A stretch of DNA of 64,000 nt, taken from assembly GCA_946482595.1 (NCBI GenBank), contig CAMLSD010000005.1:1-64000 (forward strand), written 5' to 3'. The DNA comes from an uncultured Comamonadaceae bacterium. Lineage in GTDB: Bacteria > Pseudomonadota > Gammaproteobacteria > Burkholderiales > Burkholderiaceae. The translations under genes and the position numbers were made by a program. The first letter of the stretch is position 1, and each line of letters opens with the position of its first letter. The notes beneath the pieces are model-generated. The model ran no database searches and was not told the origin of the DNA. It was given only the letters and a program-made list of their open reading frames with translations. Shown here piece after piece: positions 26,342-35,983 of the stretch.

Positions 26342-27632
26342 TCGCGGGCACGAACAGCAGCGCGATCACACGGATCACGTCGCTGGCCAGGAAGGGCAGC
26401 ACACCCTTGTAGGTCTCGGCCATCGGAACGTCCTTGCAGACGCTGTTGACGACATAGACGTTCAGGCCCACGGGCGGTGCGATCAGGCCGATCTCGACGA
26501 CCATCAGCACCAGGATGCCGAACCAGATCGCCTTTTCCTGGGGCCCCAGGCCCCACAGGTCCAGGCCCATGATCGCCGGGAACAGCACCGGGATGGTCAG
26601 CAGGATCATCGACAGCTCGTCCATCACGCAGCCGAGGATCACGTAGAACACCAGCACGCACGACACGATCACCAGCGGCGCGATGTCCAGGCCCGCCACC
26701 CAGCTCGCCAGGTTGGCCGGCATCTGCGTGAGGGCCAGGGCCGAGTTCATCATGTCGGCGCCGAGGAAGATCATGAACACCATCGCCGAGGTTTCGGCCG
26801 TGCCCAGGAAGGACCGGCGGATGCCGCCCAGGTCCAGCTCGCGCTTGGCGATGCCGGCCACGAACGTGGCAATGGCGCCGACCGCCGCGCCTTCGGTGGG
26901 CGTGAATTTGCCGGCATAGATGCCGCCGAACACCACCACAAAGATGGTGGCGATCGGCCACACACCCAGCAGCGCCTTCCAGCGTTGCGACCACGGCAGC
27001 GGCTCGGACGGCTGGGCCATCTCGGGGCGCAGGCGGCAGTAGATCGCGATCACCACGATGTAGCCCAGCGCCGCGATCAGCCCGGGAATGAAGGCTGCGG
27101 CAAACAGCTTGGCGATGTTCTGCTCGGTCAGGATGGCATACACCACCAGCGGCACCGACGGCGGGATCAGGATCCCCAGCGTCCCGCCCGTGGCCAGCAC
27201 CCCGGTGGACAGTCGCCCGGCGTAGCCATGCTGCTTCATCTCGGGGTAGGCCACCTGCGCGATCGTGGCCGACGTGGCCACCGAAGAACCGCACACGGCG
27301 CCAAACGCCGCGGCCGCGATGATCGCCGCCATGCCCAGGCCACCTCGGATGTGGCCGATGAAGGCCGCCGCCGCCTGGAAGAGGGCCCGCGACAGGCCCC
27401 CCTGCGTGGCGAACTGCCCCATCAGCAGGAACAGCGGAATGACCGACAGGTCATAGACCGTCAGCCGCGCCACCGCCGAGCCCTTGAGCATGTTCAGCAA
27501 GGCCATGTCGTTGGTCATGACCCAGTAACCCACGGCACCGGGAATGAACATCGCCGCCGCGATGGGGATGCGCACGGCCATCAGCACCAGCATGACCGCG
27601 AACATCACGATACCGACCGTCGCGCCGCTCAT
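26307..27632 (-). CDS. dctM: TRAP transporter large permease (DctM type)
   Basis: A 441-residue inner-membrane protein with about 12 hydrophobic segments, the ion-coupled channel subunit of a TRAP carboxylate importer. Family blocks include LMGQFATQGGLSRALF, GGTLGILIPPSVPLVVYAILTEQNI and the C-terminal IAPPVGLNVYVVNSV. The ATG at 27632 follows GGGAG; the frame is open further upstream without family sequence. It follows dctQ with a 64-bp gap and is the last gene of the homogentisate operon. The likely cargo is the aromatic acid degraded by that operon. Confidence 0.94.
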   Translation of the reverse strand: MSGATVGIVMFAVMLVLMAVRIPIAAAMFIPGAVGYWVMTNDMALLNMLKGSAVARLTVYDLSVIPLFLLMGQFATQGGLSRALFQAAAAFIGHIRGGLGMAAIIAAAAFGAVCGSSVATSATIAQVAYPEMKQHGYAGRLSTGVLATGGTLGILIPPSVPLVVYAILTEQNIAKLFAAAFIPGLIAALGYIVVIAIYCRLRPEMAQPSEPLPWSQRWKALLGVWPIATIFVVVFGGIYAGKFTPTEGAAVGAIATFVAGIAKRELDLGGIRRSFLGTAETSAMVFMIFLGADMMNSALALTQMPANLASWVAGLDIAPLVIVSCVLVFYVILGCVMDELSMILLTIPVLFPAIMGLDLWGLGPQEKAIWFGILVLMVVEIGLIAPPVGLNVYVVNSVCKDVPMAETYKGVLPFLASDVIRVIALLFVPAISLGAVWWLFP

Positions 27633-27696
27633 GAACGCTCCCCACCGCAGGCGCCTGCTCGCATGCCCTGTACAGGATCGACACCCATCCGCTGAC

Positions 27697-28185
27697 TCAT
27701 GCCACAGCCTCCGACTCGCGCCCAAGGAAGTGCATGGCCGCCTGATAGATTGCAATGAGCATCGTGAGCGCAAAGCCCGGCGCGAGCACGACGTAGACGA
27801 TCCACATCGGCAGGCCGAGGATCATCGAGGTTTCGTTGGCTTCCATCACCGACATCGCGCCCACCGCCGTGCGCCAGGCCAGCAGGGCCATCATCGCGGC
27901 CAGCAGCAGTGCGCCGATGCCGTCCAGCACCTGCTGCGCACGGGCGCTGGCCCGCGCGGTGAAGAAGTCCACGATGATGTTGCCGCCGTGGAGCTGGCAC
28001 CACGGCAGGCACAGCGAGATGCACAGGGCCACGCCGAACTGCGTGAGTTCGACATCGCCGGAGATCGGCGACGACCACATGCTGCGCCCGACGATGCTGG
28101 CGACGGTCAGGAAACCGACCGCCGCGGCCGCCGCCCCCCCGACCAGCGCGAACACCATCGCGACGATTCTGAAGAATTTGTACAT
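27697..28185 (-). CDS. dctQ: TRAP transporter small permease (DctQ type)
   Basis: A 162-residue membrane protein with four hydrophobic segments (about 10-30, 46-66, 85-105, 125-150). The family motif WSSPISGDVELTQFGVALCISLCLP and the region NIIVDFF place it in the DctQ family. It lies between dctP and dctM in the usual P-Q-M order, with GGAG before the start. It forms the membrane complex with DctM and is required for binding-protein docking. Confidence 0.92.
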   Translation of the reverse strand: MYKFFRIVAMVFALVGGAAAAAVGFLTVASIVGRSMWSSPISGDVELTQFGVALCISLCLPWCQLHGGNIIVDFFTARASARAQQVLDGIGALLLAAMMALLAWRTAVGAMSVMEANETSMILGLPMWIVYVVLAPGFALTMLIAIYQAAMHFLGRESEAVA

Positions 28186-28310
28186 GCAGATGCTCCAAGG
28201 GCGAACAGGCGCATGCCCGTTCGCCCTGCGTGAGCCTGCCGCATCCGGGCCGGCTCAGGTGGGGTGGAAACCCCGATGCGGCCAGCGCAGGCCGCGGGGT
28301 TTCACGCCGG

Positions 28311-29342
28311 TCACTTCTTGTACTTGACGAGCAGGTCGCGCGCGTCCTGCAGCATCTGCTTGCCCGGCAGGCCGGCCTTGTCCATCGCGGCCACCCAGTC
28401 GTCGTACAGCGGAGCCGAAGCCTTGATCCAGTTGTCGACTTCGGCCGCCGGGATCATGTGGAAGGTGTTGCCACGGTCGGTGGCCGGCTTGCGGCCGACA
28501 GCCTGGCTGGCGTCCCAGATCTTGCCGGCATTGGCGGACAGACCGGCGCCGCTGTTGCGGTCGATGATGGCCTTCAGGTCCGCCGGCAGGCCGTTGTACT
28601 TCGCCGGGTTCATCGCGATGATGAACACCGAGGTGTAGAGCGCCGGACGCGACGGGTCGGTCTCGGAGTGGTACTTGACCATCTCGTGCAGCTTGACCGA
28701 CGGGATCACCTCCCAGGGCAGCAGGAAGCCGTCGATCACGCCCTTGCTCACGGCCTCGGCCACCGCCGGCAGCGGCATGGCCACGGGTGTGGCACCCAGC
28801 GAGGCCAGCAGGCGGTTGGTCTGGCGCGTGGGGGCACGCATCTTCAGGCCCTTGAAGTCGGCCAGCGTCTTGATCTGCTTGCTGCTGGTGTGCACATAAC
28901 CTTCGTCGTGCACGCTGAACATCAGCGGCTTGACGGCGGCAAATTCCTTCTGGCCGTACTTCACGTAGAAGTCCCACGCGGCCTTGGCCCCGGCCTCGGC
29001 GGAGTTGGTCATGAAGGGTAGCTCGAACACTTCCATGATGGGGAAGCGGCCCGCGGTGTAGCCCGGCAGCGTGAAGGCGATGTCGACGACGCCGTCCTTG
29101 GCCTGGTCGATCAGTTGCGCGGGTGTGCCGCCGAGCTGCATCGCCGGGAAGATCTGGCACTTCATGCGGTTGTTCGACTCGGCGGCGATCTTGTCGCACC
29201 ACGGCTGCAGGATCTGCGTCGGCGGCATGGCCTGGGGCGGCCAGAAGTGATGCACCTTCAGCGTCACTTCCTGGGCCTGGGCGCCGAGGCTGGCGGCAGC
29301 GGCCAGCACAGCGGCCGCGCACAGTTTCAGGGTCTTTTTCAT
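28311..29342 (-). CDS. dctP: TRAP transporter solute-binding protein (DctP type)
   Basis: A 343-residue periplasmic binding protein. The signal peptide ends near residue 23 (SLGAQA-QEVTLKVHHFWPP) and the conserved arginine region GLKMRAPTRQTNRLLASLGATPVAMPL is present, where the ligand carboxylate is normally held. It follows fahA by 23 bp, with AAGGAG before the ATG, so it is part of the homogentisate operon rather than a separate unit. The ligand is probably an aromatic acid such as a hydroxyphenylacetate; that is context-based. Confidence 0.93.
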   Translation of the reverse strand: MKKTLKLCAAAVLAAAASLGAQAQEVTLKVHHFWPPQAMPPTQILQPWCDKIAAESNNRMKCQIFPAMQLGGTPAQLIDQAKDGVVDIAFTLPGYTAGRFPIMEVFELPFMTNSAEAGAKAAWDFYVKYGQKEFAAVKPLMFSVHDEGYVHTSSKQIKTLADFKGLKMRAPTRQTNRLLASLGATPVAMPLPAVAEAVSKGVIDGFLLPWEVIPSVKLHEMVKYHSETDPSRPALYTSVFIIAMNPAKYNGLPADLKAIIDRNSGAGLSANAGKIWDASQAVGRKPATDRGNTFHMIPAAEVDNWIKASAPLYDDWVAAMDKAGLPGKQMLQDARDLLVKYKK

Positions 29343-29365
29343 GGTTTCAGTCTCCTTGTTTCAAT

Positions 29366-30676
29366 TCAACGCGACACGCTGGGCAGCGCGGTGGATGCGC
29401 ATTCGCCAAAGCCGATCGAGCGATATCCGGGCCGTTCACAGCGGCCTCGCAGCACGACAGTATCGCCATCCTCGACAAAAGTGCGAGTCTCGCCGTTCGC
29501 CAATCGCACCGGTTTTTGACCACCGCACGTGAGTTCGAGTAGCGAACCGCCCTGCCCTTCCTGCGGGCCCGACTGCGTGCCGGACCCGAGCAGGTCACCA
29601 GGCTGCAGGTTGCAGCCGTTGGACGAGTGGTGGGTCACCAGCTGAGCCAGCGTCCAGTAGGAGTCGGCAAAGTTCGAACTCATGAGCCGCTGCGGTGCCT
29701 GACCGGCCTCGCGCATTGCCGCGGTCTGCAGCCAGACACCCAGGTCGACGCTGACGGCGCCTTGCTGGCGATTGGCGGGACTCTCGAGATACGGCAGCGG
29801 CTGGGGGTCTGCCGCATCGCGGGTCCACGACTGGCGGAAGGGCTCGAGCGCCTCCATCGTGACGATCCACGGCGAGATGGTGGTTGCGAAGTTCTTCGAC
29901 AGGAAAGGCCCGAGCGGCTGGTATTCCCAGGCCTGCACGTCGCGGGCCGACCAGTCATTGAGCAGGACCAGACCGAACAGGTGGTCCTCGGCCTCTTCCA
30001 TCAGGATCGGGCGTCCGAGATCGTTGCCTGCGGCAATGAACGCGCCCACCTCCAGCTCATAGTCGAGGCGCCGGCACGGGCCGAACTGCGGCGCCGCATC
30101 GTTGGGCCCCTTGAACTGGCCCTGCGGGCGGCGGAAATGCTGGCCGCTCACATGGATCGACGAGGTGCGGCCGTGATAGCCGATGGGCACCCACTTGTAG
30201 TTCGGCAGCAGCGGGTTGTCGGGCCGGAACAGCTTGCCCACCGCGGTGGCGTGGTGGATGCCGGTGTAGAAGTCGGTGTAGCCGTCGATGCGGCAGGGCA
30301 GCGCGTATTCGGCCTCGGCCTGCGGCACCAGGCAGGCCTGGAAGGCCACCTGCTGGGCACTGCCGGCACGCAGCCCGCGCGACAAGGCCAGGCGCAACGC
30401 CACGCGGGCCGCGCGCCCCTGGGCCATGAAGGCGTTGAGCTGCTCGCCGGCCAGCAGTTCGGCCGCGGCTGCCGGCAGCAGGCCGGCGCGCCCGCAGGCG
30501 GCCAGGTCCACGACCTGGTCGCCGATGGCCACGCCCGGGCGGAAGGACTCGCCACTGCCGATGCGGCGGAACACCGCCAGCGGCAGGTTCTGGATGGGGA
30601 AGTCGGTGGTCTCGCTGTTGGCCGAAACGACCCAGGAACTCAGCGCGGCATCATGCGTTTCATCGAGGCGGCTCAT
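29366..30676 (-). CDS. fahA: Fumarylacetoacetase
   Basis: A 436-residue hydrolase that splits fumarylacetoacetate into fumarate and acetoacetate, the last step of the homogentisate pathway. The N-terminal SH3-like domain (to about residue 120) is followed by the catalytic block DFYTGIHHATAVGKLFRP and metal-site residues in LDYELEVGAFI and LLNDWSARDVQAWEYQPLGPFLSKNF. Length is normal. The ATG at 30676 shares its A with the hmgA stop (TGATG), showing translational coupling; a TTG one codon upstream is less likely. No maleylacetoacetate isomerase gene is in this operon, so that step may be encoded elsewhere or be glutathione-driven. Confidence 0.97.
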   Translation of the reverse strand: MSRLDETHDAALSSWVVSANSETTDFPIQNLPLAVFRRIGSGESFRPGVAIGDQVVDLAACGRAGLLPAAAAELLAGEQLNAFMAQGRAARVALRLALSRGLRAGSAQQVAFQACLVPQAEAEYALPCRIDGYTDFYTGIHHATAVGKLFRPDNPLLPNYKWVPIGYHGRTSSIHVSGQHFRRPQGQFKGPNDAAPQFGPCRRLDYELEVGAFIAAGNDLGRPILMEEAEDHLFGLVLLNDWSARDVQAWEYQPLGPFLSKNFATTISPWIVTMEALEPFRQSWTRDAADPQPLPYLESPANRQQGAVSVDLGVWLQTAAMREAGQAPQRLMSSNFADSYWTLAQLVTHHSSNGCNLQPGDLLGSGTQSGPQEGQGGSLLELTCGGQKPVRLANGETRTFVEDGDTVVLRGRCERPGYRSIGFGECASTALPSVSR

Positions 30677-31977
30677 CAACGTGCTCCCTTGAAGTTGTCC
30701 TTGAGGCCCTGCCAGCAGGCCGCGTAATCGGCATCGAGCGCCGCACCGCTCATGGCATATTCAGTCGGCACAAAACGGTAGCGGCTCTCGAACATGAAGG
30801 CCAGGGTGTTGTCCAGCTTGTGCGGCGACAGCGGCGCGGTGCTGGCCTTCTCGAAGGCCTCTTCGTCCGGGCCGTGCGGCACCATGCAGTTGTGCAGCGA
30901 GGCCCCGCCCGGCTTGAAGCCTTCGGGCTTGGCGTCGTACTGGCCATAGACCAGACCCATGAACTCGCTCATCAGGTTGCGGTGATACCAGGGCGGGCGG
31001 AAGGTGTCCTCGGCCACCATCCAGCGCGGCGGGAAGATCACGAAGTCACAGTTCGCCGTGCCGGGCGTGTCGGACGGTGAGGTCAGCACCGTGAAGATCG
31101 ACGGATCGGGATGGTCGAAGCTGATCGAGCCGATCGTCATGAAGTCAGCCGTGTCGTACTTGAACGGCACGAGGTTGCCGTGCCACGCCACCACGTTGAA
31201 CGGCGTGTGCGACATGGCGCAGCGCCAGAAGCGCCCGCCGAACTTGCGCACCACCTCGAACTCGCCCGCAGCATCGTCGAAGGCGGCCACCGGCGTCTTG
31301 AAATCGCGCGCATTGGCCAGGCCGTTCGAGCCGATGGGGCCGAGCTCGGGCAGGCGGAAGAACGCGCCGTAGTTCTCGGCCACGTAGCCGCGCGACACGC
31401 CGTCGGGCAGCTCCACGCGGAACGCCATGCCACGCGGCACCAGGGCCACTTCACCGGGGCGCACGTCCATCACGCCCAGCTCGGTCTGGATCAGCAGGCG
31501 GCCCTGCTGCGGCACGAACAGCATCTCGCCATCGGCATTGACAAAAGCGCGCCGGCCCATCGAGCGGTTGGCCACGTACACCAGAGCGGCCATGCCGGTC
31601 TGGGCCTCGGCGTCGCCGTTGGCCACCACGGTGCGCATGCCGTCGATCAGGTCCTGGTCACCGGCCTCGAACGGGAACGGCCCCCAGCGCAGCGGGTCGG
31701 GCGGCATGGCCACACCACCGGCCGCGCCCGTGGTCCACAGCGGCAGGGCATGCGCGGTGTGCGCGCCGGTCACGACCGACGGCTGGCGGCGGTACATCCA
31801 GGTGCGGCGATTGCTCGCGCGCGGTGCGGTGAAGGCGGTACCGGAGATGAGTTCGGGGTACAGGTCCAGCGGCGCGCGCTGCGGACTGTTGCGCCCCTGC
31901 GGCAGTGCACCGGGCACGGCCTCGGTGGCGAACTCGTTGCCGAATCCGGTGAGGTAGGAGGTGGCGGTCAGGCTCAT
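30676..31977 (-). CDS. hmgA: Homogentisate 1,2-dioxygenase
   Basis: A 433-residue non-heme iron dioxygenase that opens the ring of homogentisate to maleylacetoacetate. The family blocks [19 protein letters not shown] at the N-terminus, [38 protein letters not shown] and the iron region [19 protein letters not shown] are all present. The last supplies the C-terminal iron-binding histidine. Length is typical. It follows the DUF2783 gene by 8 bp and precedes fahA with a 1-bp overlap, in the same order as other beta-proteobacterial homogentisate clusters. Confidence 0.98.
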   Translation of the reverse strand: MSLTATSYLTGFGNEFATEAVPGALPQGRNSPQRAPLDLYPELISGTAFTAPRASNRRTWMYRRQPSVVTGAHTAHALPLWTTGAAGGVAMPPDPLRWGPFPFEAGDQDLIDGMRTVVANGDAEAQTGMAALVYVANRSMGRRAFVNADGEMLFVPQQGRLLIQTELGVMDVRPGEVALVPRGMAFRVELPDGVSRGYVAENYGAFFRLPELGPIGSNGLANARDFKTPVAAFDDAAGEFEVVRKFGGRFWRCAMSHTPFNVVAWHGNLVPFKYDTADFMTIGSISFDHPDPSIFTVLTSPSDTPGTANCDFVIFPPRWMVAEDTFRPPWYHRNLMSEFMGLVYGQYDAKPEGFKPGGASLHNCMVPHGPDEEAFEKASTAPLSPHKLDNTLAFMFESRYRFVPTEYAMSGAALDADYAACWQGLKDNFKGAR

Positions 31978-31985
31978 GGCAGGTG

Positions 31986-32219
31986 TCAGGCAGTGGCGGT
32001 TGGGGTTCGATGGACGTCGGCGGTATGCAGCACGTTCGCGCGGGCGGTGTCCAGCGCCTCGCGCAGCACCGTCTCGTCGCCGATGTGGTTGGCCAGCAGC
32101 AGCACGAGCTTGGCATTGAGCTCGTGGCTCTGCGGGGTGCTCAGGTCGCGGTGGGCATCGATCAGCGCTTCGTAGAAGTCGTCCGGCGACGCCAGGTGGG
32201 GGGTGGTGATCAGCGCCAT
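31986..32219 (-). CDS. DUF2783 protein, possible hydroxylase coupling subunit
   Basis: A 77-residue helical protein, all DUF2783: [36 protein letters not shown]. It sits 8 bp from both the FAD hydroxylase and hmgA. In Pseudomonas putida U, 3-hydroxyphenylacetate 6-hydroxylase needs a flavoprotein (MhaA) and a small coupling protein (MhaB) encoded with hmgA and fahA genes. Gene order, size and placement suggest this protein plays the MhaB role; that assignment is inference. No enzymatic residues are evident. Confidence 0.8.
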   Translation of the reverse strand: MALITTPHLASPDDFYEALIDAHRDLSTPQSHELNAKLVLLLANHIGDETVLREALDTARANVLHTADVHRTPTATA

Positions 32220-32227
32220 GGTTGTCC

Positions 32228-33949
32228 TCAGGTCAGGGCAAGGGCACGACGCAACGCCGTGCGCACTGCAGTGGGCTCGACAACGCGCCAGCGTGCACAC
32301 ACATGCTGGTCGGGCCGCAGCAGGTAGGCGGTGCCGGGCCGGGCGTCATAACGGTCAGCCAGCAGGCCGTCGCGGTCGACCAGGGTGGTGGCGCCGTCGA
32401 GGTCGTGCGGCCGGGCCGGGCCGGGTGGCACGATGCGCAGCACGTCCAGATCGGCCAGGCCCTCGGCCGCCGCGTGCAGGGCCGCGATGGCGCGGGCCTG
32501 CGACGGCTCATCCAGCCCGCCTGCGAACAGCAGCGCGGTGAAACGCCCCGAGCCGGTCTGGCGCAGCAGCCAGCCAGGCTGGCCGGTCTCCGGCATCACC
32601 GGCGCATCGGCCGCCGGTGCACCGGGCACCATGCGCCCGGCAAAGAGCTCGGCATCGGGCGTGTTGAGCACGGACGCGTGCAACGTGGCTGGCACCGACA
32701 GGCGCCCGCTGTTGACCAGTCCGCGCGCAAAGGCATGGTCACGCGCCAGGTCGAGCACCGCGTCGCGGAACAGGCGGCTCACCTCGCTCTTGGGCGTGAT
32801 GAAGTCGGTCGCCCGGGTGGAGTTGCGGATGTTCTCGTCGGCCGCGTATTCGCGTTCGCTTGCATAGCTGTCCAGCAGCGCATCACCGCCCCGTCCGCGC
32901 AGCACACTGGCCAGCTTCCAGGCCAGGTTCTCGGCATCCTGGACGCCCGAGTTCGCGCCGCGGGCGCCAAAGGGCGAGACGCCGTGGGCCGAGTCGCCGG
33001 CAAAGATCACCCGGCCGTGCCGGAAGCGCTCCATGCGCAGGCAGGCAAAGGTGTAGACGCTCGCCCACTCGAGCTCGAACTCGGCCTCATGCCCGAGCAG
33101 CGCCTTGACGCGGGGCAGGATGTTCTCGGGGCGCTTCTCGACCTCGGGGTCGGCATCCCAGCCGAGCTGGAAGTCGATGCGCCACACACCGTCGGGCTGC
33201 ATGTGCAGCAGCACGCTCTGGTTCGGGTGGAACGGGGGGTCGAACCAGAACCAGCGCTCGGCCGGGAACTCGGCCTTCATGCGCACATCGGCAATCAGGA
33301 AGCGGTCGCGGAAGACGCGGCCCTTGCTTTCCTGGCCGATGAGCTGGCGCACCGCGGAGCGCGAGCCGTCGCAGGCCACCAGATGCTGCGCGATCAGCGT
33401 GTAGGGCCCCTCCGGTGTGTCGACCGTCACGCGCACATGGTCGCTCGCCGGCTCGACCCCGACCACCTTGTTCTTCCAGCGCAGGTCGATCAACGGCAGC
33501 GCGGCGGCACGTTCAGCCAGAAAACCCTCGACGTAGTACTGCTGCAGGTTGATGAAGGCCGGGCGCTCGTGTCCACCCTCGGGCAGCAGGTCGAAGCGAT
33601 AGATCTGTTCGTTGCGGAAGAAGACCTTGCCGACGTTCCAGGACACGCCCTTGGCCACCATGCGGTCGCCACAGCCCAGTCGGTCGAAGATCTCGAGCGT
33701 GCGCTTGGCAAAGCAGATCGCACGCGAGCCGGTGGACAGCCGGCTGTCGTTGTCCAGCAGCACCACCGGCACGCCTTGCTGGGCCAGGTCGATCGCCAGG
33801 GCCAGGCCGATCGGGCCGGCGCCGACCACCACCACCGGATGCTGCACGGGCGGGGTCGCGTCCTGGTCGGGGCTGCGCTCGTAGTCGAGCTCGATCGCCT
33901 GGAAGTCGATCGGCGCGTGCGTGGCCTGGGGCAGGTCCTTGAGTCTCAT
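32228..33949 (-). CDS. FAD-dependent aromatic hydroxylase (MhpA/MhaA type)
   Basis: A 573-residue class A flavoprotein monooxygenase. The FAD-binding motif [21 protein letters not shown] is at about 38-58, the middle motif [16 protein letters not shown] is present, and [31 protein letters not shown] is the second FAD site. A C-terminal thioredoxin-like domain (about 460-573) is as in MhpA. It should hydroxylate a phenolic acid using NAD(P)H and O2; next to DUF2783, hmgA and fahA the best guess is 3-hydroxyphenylacetate 6-hydroxylase giving homogentisate. The ATG at 33949 follows GAGGACA. It follows the MBL gene by 23 bp. Confidence 0.9.
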   Translation of the reverse strand: MRLKDLPQATHAPIDFQAIELDYERSPDQDATPPVQHPVVVVGAGPIGLALAIDLAQQGVPVVLLDNDSRLSTGSRAICFAKRTLEIFDRLGCGDRMVAKGVSWNVGKVFFRNEQIYRFDLLPEGGHERPAFINLQQYYVEGFLAERAAALPLIDLRWKNKVVGVEPASDHVRVTVDTPEGPYTLIAQHLVACDGSRSAVRQLIGQESKGRVFRDRFLIADVRMKAEFPAERWFWFDPPFHPNQSVLLHMQPDGVWRIDFQLGWDADPEVEKRPENILPRVKALLGHEAEFELEWASVYTFACLRMERFRHGRVIFAGDSAHGVSPFGARGANSGVQDAENLAWKLASVLRGRGGDALLDSYASEREYAADENIRNSTRATDFITPKSEVSRLFRDAVLDLARDHAFARGLVNSGRLSVPATLHASVLNTPDAELFAGRMVPGAPAADAPVMPETGQPGWLLRQTGSGRFTALLFAGGLDEPSQARAIAALHAAAEGLADLDVLRIVPPGPARPHDLDGATTLVDRDGLLADRYDARPGTAYLLRPDQHVCARWRVVEPTAVRTALRRALALT

Positions 33950-33972
33950 CGGGTGTCCTCGCCAGGGCGCGC

Positions 33973-34929
33973 TCAACCTTCCAGGGTTTCCCACATCACA
34001 CGATCGCGCTCGGCCGTCCAGATGCGCGGATCGGGGAACTGGGTGGCCTCGTCATAGCAGCGCGTCACGTCGAAGGGCATGCAGTGATCGAAGATGACCC
34101 AGTGCCCGTACTTGGGCTTGAGGCGGGCGTAGGTGTCCTTGTAGACCGCATTGAGGTCGCGGCCGGCCTTCACGCCCTCCTGGACCGAGGCGTAGACGTC
34201 GGCGATGAAGTCGCGCGTGCCGCTGAGACCGGCCTGCACCTGCTCGGGTGTGGTCAGTGCCGCGCCACGCCCCGGCACCAGCGCGGCCGGCTGCAGCGCG
34301 GCCAGGCGGTCCAGCGTCTGCGGCCAGTCCTTGAAGTAGGCGTCACCCGCATAGGGCGTGGCGTCGAACTCGACCAGGTCGCCCGAGAACAGGATCTTCT
34401 GCTGCGGCAGCCAGGCCACCGTGTCGCCCTTGGTGTGGCCGCGCCCCAGCTGCAGCAACTGCACCTCCAGCTTGCCCAGCCACACGGTCATCTTGCCGGT
34501 GAAGGTCATGGTGGGCCAGGTCAGGCCGGCCGGCACCGACTCCACGTTGCGGAACAGACGCGGAAAGCGACCGATCTCGCTGGCCTTGTCCTGCTCGCCG
34601 CGCTCGACGATCAGGTCGTAGGTGTCCTGGCTGGCCAGGATGTGTTCGGGCTCGTAGGCGCTGGCGCCCAGCACACGCACCGCGTGGTAGTGGCTGAGCA
34701 CGACGTACTTGATCGGCTTGTCGGTCACCTCGCGGATGCGGCGGATCACGTCCTGCGCCATCGCGGGGGTGGCCTGGGTGTCGATCACCATCACCGCATC
34801 GTCCCCGATGATGACGCCGGTGTTCGGATCGCCTTCAGCCGTATAGGCATAGGCGTTGTCGGACAGCCGGGTGAAGCTGACCTGCTTTTCCTCGAGGTCG
34901 GCCTGGGAGGCAAAGGCTTTGGTACTCAT
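33973..34929 (-). CDS. MBL-fold hydrolase with altered metal motif
   Basis: A 318-residue metallo-beta-lactamase-fold protein. The core has VIIGDDAVMVIDTQAT, the first metal motif SHYHAVRVLGAS (H80, H82), GRGHTKGDTVAW (H165) and FSGDLVEFD (D184). In the normal HxHxDH motif the last two ligands are Asp-His; here they are V84 and R85, so the second metal site is probably lost or changed. It is the first gene of the homogentisate operon (23 bp before the hydroxylase) with GGAGT before the ATG. A lactonase or thioesterase role on pathway intermediates is possible but unproven. Confidence 0.88.
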   Translation of the reverse strand: MSTKAFASQADLEEKQVSFTRLSDNAYAYTAEGDPNTGVIIGDDAVMVIDTQATPAMAQDVIRRIREVTDKPIKYVVLSHYHAVRVLGASAYEPEHILASQDTYDLIVERGEQDKASEIGRFPRLFRNVESVPAGLTWPTMTFTGKMTVWLGKLEVQLLQLGRGHTKGDTVAWLPQQKILFSGDLVEFDATPYAGDAYFKDWPQTLDRLAALQPAALVPGRGAALTTPEQVQAGLSGTRDFIADVYASVQEGVKAGRDLNAVYKDTYARLKPKYGHWVIFDHCMPFDVTRCYDEATQFPDPRIWTAERDRVMWETLEG

Positions 34930-35016
34930 GGTGGGACTCCGGTGGGGCACCGGGCGAGGGCCCAGCGCGTTCGTTTTAGGGGAAGCCGTTCGTCAATATC
35001 GAATTTCGTGTTGATG

Positions 35017-35036
35017 TTAGTTAACTTGTTTGCTAA
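35017..35036. promoter_or_regulatory. Candidate IclR operator, homogentisate operon
   Basis: In the 205-bp gap between the divergent MBL operon and the IclR gene, an AT-rich imperfect palindrome TTAGTTAACTTGTTTGCTAA (7 of 10 half-site positions match) stands out from the surrounding GC-rich DNA. No firm sigma-70 promoter could be fixed on either side. Confidence 0.45.
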
Positions 35037-35134
35037 TGTCTAATCCGTTGAGCAGCCTGGGCACCAAACCTAGGGAAAACACCGAGCGCCCCCAGGCCGC
35101 ACCGCACCGCCCCTTTTGATGGATAGAACCGACC

Positions 35135-35965
35135 GTGGAAGAAGACAACAAGATCGACCGTGACCGCCGCGGCATCCAGAGCGTGGAGGTGGGCGGCCAA
35201 CTGCTGCGTGCGCTGGCGCATGCCGGCCGGCCGCTCGCGCTGAAAGACCTGGCCCGCGAGGCGGGCATGCCGCCGGCCAAGGCCCACCCCTATCTGGTGA
35301 GCTTCGGCAAGATCGGCCTGATCGAGCAGGATCCTGCCTCCGGCCGCTACGGCCTGGGGCCGCTGGCACTGCAGATGGGGCTGATCAGCCTGCAGCAGGC
35401 CGATCCGGTGCGGGTGGCGATGCCGTTGCTGCCGGAGCTGTCGCTGCGCATCGGCCACACGGTGTCAGTGGCGGTGTGGGGCAACCGCGGGCCGACCATC
35501 GTGCGCATCGAGGAAGCGCCGTCGGCGGTGTTCGTGACCATGCGGCACGGCACGGTCGAATCGATCGCGCGCACGGCCTCGGGGCGGCTGTTCGCCGCCT
35601 ACCTGGACGTCGAGCGGGTGCGCAGTGTGCTCGAACAGGAGCGGCTGCAGGAGCAGCATCACGCCGCGCCAGCGCTGCCGGGCCACCCGGTGCTGCCGCC
35701 ACTGCCGACCTGGGAGGAGTTCGCCCCCCATCTCGACGAAGTGCGCGCCCACGGCATGAGCCGCTCGCAGGGGTCGGTGATCGAGGGGGTGAGCGCGATG
35801 TCCGCGCCGGTGTTCGACGCGATGGGCGCGATGGTGATGGCCGTCACCGCGATCGGCCCCTCGGGCACCTTTGACACCCGCTGGAACGGCCTGCTCGCGC
35901 AGGCGCTGCGCGACTGCGCGAAGACCATCTCCAACCAGCTGGGCGCCCGCAGCACGGCGCCCTGA
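35135..35965 (+). CDS. IclR-family regulator of the homogentisate operon
   Basis: A 276-residue IclR regulator with an N-terminal winged helix (about 12-75, QSVEVGGQLLRALAHAGRPLALKDLAREAGMPPAKAHPYLVSF) and a C-terminal GAF-like effector domain (about 90-265). The start is GTG at 35135; the ATG 16 bp upstream is out of frame. It diverges from the eight-gene homogentisate operon, which it most likely controls, and ends 18 bp from the next IclR gene. The effector is probably a pathway acid such as homogentisate; this is inference. Confidence 0.9.
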   Translation: MEEDNKIDRDRRGIQSVEVGGQLLRALAHAGRPLALKDLAREAGMPPAKAHPYLVSFGKIGLIEQDPASGRYGLGPLALQMGLISLQQADPVRVAMPLLPELSLRIGHTVSVAVWGNRGPTIVRIEEAPSAVFVTMRHGTVESIARTASGRLFAAYLDVERVRSVLEQERLQEQHHAAPALPGHPVLPPLPTWEEFAPHLDEVRAHGMSRSQGSVIEGVSAMSAPVFDAMGAMVMAVTAIGPSGTFDTRWNGLLAQALRDCAKTISNQLGARSTAP

Positions 35966-35983
35966 GTGTCACCCCGGGGTGGC

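Noticed and set aside
34930..35134. Sigma-70 promoters for the homogentisate operon and its IclR gene
   Set aside because: Several AT-rich hexamers are present, but none pairs a good -35 with a good -10 at 16-18 bp.
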